Positions 31,079-32,895 of a stretch of 32,895 bases of DNA are shown in pieces; the first letter of the stretch is position 1, and every line of letters begins with the position of its first letter. Position numbers and translations under genes: made by a program. This DNA comes from an uncultured Brachyspira sp. GTDB lineage: Bacteria > Spirochaetota > Brachyspiria > Brachyspirales > Brachyspiraceae. Where the stretch lies: positions 1 through 32,895 of the forward strand of contig CALXXQ010000209.1 in NCBI GenBank assembly GCA_944392715.1, given 5' to 3'. The notes below the pieces were generated by a model. That model was not told the origin of the DNA, searched no databases, and saw only the letters and a program-made list of their open reading frames with translations.

Positions 31079-31765
31079 ATGAAAATAGGAATTATATTTT
31101 CTGGAGCTGGATATGGTGTATATGATGCTTTAAATATTTTACTAAATAAAAATCTTTTAACAAAAAATGATATAAAAATTTTAGCTAGTAGGAACTGTTT
31201 AGCTTATGAAAGAGCTATAAAAGAAAATTTTACTGTAAAAAAAATTGATTTTAAAGATAGAAATTTATTCTGTATTGAAGCATATAATTATTTTAAAGAT
31301 TGTAATTTTGTTATTTTAAATTTTGGGAAAATAGTAACTTCAGAATTATATTCTAAAATATTTACAGTTAATTTACATCCATCTATATTACCATCTTTTA
31401 AAGGAGCTAATCCACTTGAAGATCAATTAGAAAATAATGTAAAGTTTTCTGGAGTAACTATGCATATGGTTAATGGAATATTAGATAGTGGAAAAATTAT
31501 ATCACAATGCATAATACCAGTTCCTTATAATAGTAAAATTAATTTTTTTAAAAAAGTATATTACTTAGGAAATTGTTATAATGTATTACTAATATTTGAT
31601 TTAATGTCAAGAAATTATATATCAGTAGACTTAGAAAATGATAATTTTGAATATAATACAAATTTACAATTCAATATGTTTTCAAATCCTTGCTTAGTTA
31701 ACAAAGAATTAGCATATGAATATCAACTTTTATATGATAGAGAAATTAATAACCTATGGGACTAA
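31079..31765 (+). CDS. PurN-like N-formyltransferase, second copy
   Basis: Starting at ATG 31079 the product is 228 aa. An in-frame ATG at 31031 would add 16 residues, but AAAGG before 31079 and alignment with the paralogue (MKFGFICSAGG against MKIGIIFSGAG) favour the later start. The catalytic set is at the same positions as in the 29475 protein: N98 and H100 (VNLHPSILPSFKG), H129 (TMHMVN) and D136 (GILDSG). The paralogues are related along their whole length up to FSNP(A/C)L. Two such enzymes suggest two formylated amino groups or two different sugars. The ATP-grasp gene follows after 9 nt. Confidence 0.8.
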   Translation: MKIGIIFSGAGYGVYDALNILLNKNLLTKNDIKILASRNCLAYERAIKENFTVKKIDFKDRNLFCIEAYNYFKDCNFVILNFGKIVTSELYSKIFTVNLHPSILPSFKGANPLEDQLENNVKFSGVTMHMVNGILDSGKIISQCIIPVPYNSKINFFKKVYYLGNCYNVLLIFDLMSRNYISVDLENDNFEYNTNLQFNMFSNPCLVNKELAYEYQLLYDREINNLWD

Positions 31766-31774
31766 TAAGAAATT

Positions 31775-32895
31775 ATGAAAAAAATACTATTTTTAGGTGG
31801 AACATACGGTCAAATCTACTTAATACAAACAGCAAAAAAATTAGGGTATTATGTTATAACATGTGACAATAGACCTAATAATCCAGGACATAAATTTGCT
31901 GATGAATATTATGAAGTTAGTGTTTTAAATAAAGAAGAAGTATTAAAATTAGCAAAAAAATTAACAATAGACGGTATAGTTGGTACTGCTCCAGACCAAG
32001 CAGCCAATACAGTTGCTTATGTGGCTGAAAAAATGAACCTACCAGGACATCATCCAATTTTATCAGTAGAGATATTAACAAATAAAGATTTGTTTAGAAA
32101 ATTTTTAAAAGATAATGGATTCAATTGTCCAAATGCTAAAGGATATATTAATATAGAAGAAGCAATAAAAGATTCAAGTAATTTTAATTTTCCTGTTATG
32201 GTAAAACCAGTAGATTCAGATAGTAGTAGAGGGATAACGAAAGTAGACAAAAAAGAAGAATTAGAGTCAAAAATAAAATATGCATTATCTTTTTCAATTC
32301 AAAAAAGATTTATTATTGAAGAATACATAGATTTACCTCAAATAGAAGGTGACTTGTTTTCTATAAATGGAAAACTCAAATTTAGATGTTTAGCCAACCA
32401 ATATTTTTATAAAAATACTATATTAGCAATATGTTATCCATACAATATAAATCATTATTTAAAAATAAAAATAGATAAAGAAATTCAAAGATTATTTGAC
32501 TTGCTCAATATGAATACAGGAGCTTATAATTTAGAGCTTAGATATAGCAAAAATGATATTTACATAATGGAAATTACTCCTAGAAATGGTGGTAATTCTA
32601 TACCACAATCAATAAATTATGCTACAGGAATTAATTTAGCTGAATATACAATGAAAGCAGCTGTTGGAGATTATATAGATGATTTAAAAATGGTTGAACC
32701 AAATGGATATTATGCTTATTATAATATACATTCTAGAAAAAATGGTATTTTAAAAGATATATTTATAGATAATGAATTAAAAAATAAAATATTAGAATTA
32801 AATATATTAAAAAACATCAAAGATGAAGTAGAAGAATTCTATAATGGCACACAGGCAATAGGAAATATTATAATGAAATTTTCTTCAAAAGATGA
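31775..32895 (+). CDS. ATP-grasp ligase-like protein (paralogue 2), 5' part
   Basis: The gene starts at ATG 31775 and is open to the end of the window; on the circle it continues to base 182 (391 aa in all). The N-terminus KKILFLGGTYGQ and the ATP-grasp parts VMVKPVDSDSSRGI, RFIIEEYI and YIMEITPRNGGNSI mirror the paralogue at 1088. It differs in the middle third (after QIEGDLFSINGK), where substrate choice is likely set. It probably joins a carboxylate to an amine or sugar. It is co-transcribed with the second formyltransferase gene, 9 nt upstream. Confidence 0.87.
   Translation, partial: MKKILFLGGTYGQIYLIQTAKKLGYYVITCDNRPNNPGHKFADEYYEVSVLNKEEVLKLAKKLTIDGIVGTAPDQAANTVAYVAEKMNLPGHHPILSVEILTNKDLFRKFLKDNGFNCPNAKGYINIEEAIKDSSNFNFPVMVKPVDSDSSRGITKVDKKEELESKIKYALSFSIQKRFIIEEYIDLPQIEGDLFSINGKLKFRCLANQYFYKNTILAICYPYNINHYLKIKIDKEIQRLFDLLNMNTGAYNLELRYSKNDIYIMEITPRNGGNSIPQSINYATGINLAEYTMKAAVGDYIDDLKMVEPNGYYAYYNIHSRKNGILKDIFIDNELKNKILELNILKNIKDEVEEFYNGTQAIGNIIMKFSSKD
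32769..32895. repeat. Terminal direct repeat, right copy (circular overlap)
   Basis: Identical to 1-127; see the left copy. It should be trimmed once to obtain the 32,768-bp circle. Confidence 0.95.

Noticed and set aside
32769-32895. Biological long terminal repeat or phage-like terminal redundancy
   Set aside because: Length equals a common assembler k-mer and the repeat lies inside one gene that is in frame across the join; an assembly overlap explains it.
1-32895. Significance of the length 32,768 (2 to the power 15)
   Set aside because: Treated as coincidence after trimming the 127-bp overlap.

Overview
The first 127 bases (1-127) are identical to the last 127 (32769-32895). An ATP-grasp gene that runs off the right end continues in frame from base 1 to a stop at 180-182. 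The window is therefore one complete circular replicon of 32,768 bp, opened inside a gene. It carries a ParA/ribbon-helix-helix partition locus, a CHC2/TOPRIM primase, a DnaB-like helicase and a tyrosine recombinase, so it is a plasmid. The extreme A+T content (about four fifths by eye), the rfb-type sugar genes and the many surface-glycan enzymes resemble the roughly 36-kb rfb-carrying plasmids known from Brachyspira spirochaetes. That assignment is recalled family knowledge, not a search result.

Layout. (1) 31079-2284 and 2327-7796, plus strand: a surface-glycan block. It holds a PurN-like formyltransferase, two ATP-grasp paralogues flanking a WbqC-like protein, an RgpF/TupA fusion, a radical SAM protein, a methyltransferase and a GT8 glycosyltransferase. 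(2) 7946-12152: recombinase, primase, helicase and an unrecognised, possibly replication-linked protein. (3) 12373-14138: two methyltransferases, each behind its own leader module. (4) 14180-18808, minus strand: small tag/coiled-coil protein, double glycosyltransferase, methyltransferase, radical SAM. (5) 18809-19170: non-coding control region with four iteron-like repeats, divergent promoters and a 73-bp perfect palindrome. (6) 19171-20158: parA and its small partner. (7) 20207-31031: two GT2 glycosyltransferases; rfbF, rfbG and rfbH; a radical SAM protein; two RmlC-type epimerases; a DegT aminotransferase; a PurN-like formyltransferase; a methyltransferase. Together they suggest a CDP-3,6-dideoxyhexose pathway extended by amination and N-formylation. 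The E3-type reductase that RfbH needs was not found.

The most striking feature is a repeated genetic device. Seven T-free tandem repeats with units of 5 or 7 nt sit in short leader ORFs or at the 3' ends of genes. The units are AGAAC, CACAA, ACACAAC, AAAACAC and GGACA, read on the sense strand. Six of them are followed by an intrinsic-terminator hairpin about 15-40 nt before the next start codon, with no visible promoter between. In each case at least one of the three frames after the repeat carries ribosomes into or through the hairpin and at least one stops short of it. Repeat copy number could therefore set a ribosome-dependent ON/OFF attenuator for the next gene. The seventh, at the end of rfbG, has a hairpin that covers the next gene's Shine-Dalgarno sequence in place of a terminator. 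A G10 tract adds an eighth hypervariable site.

A second oddity is protein-level. Eight unrelated enzymes carry the same short tag (WW-I/M-P-x-KK-x-R) at either the N- or C-terminus. Three other proteins, one of them almost nothing but tag plus coiled coil, carry a different short tag (GIKI). These may be docking or membrane-association modules for a glycan assembly complex.
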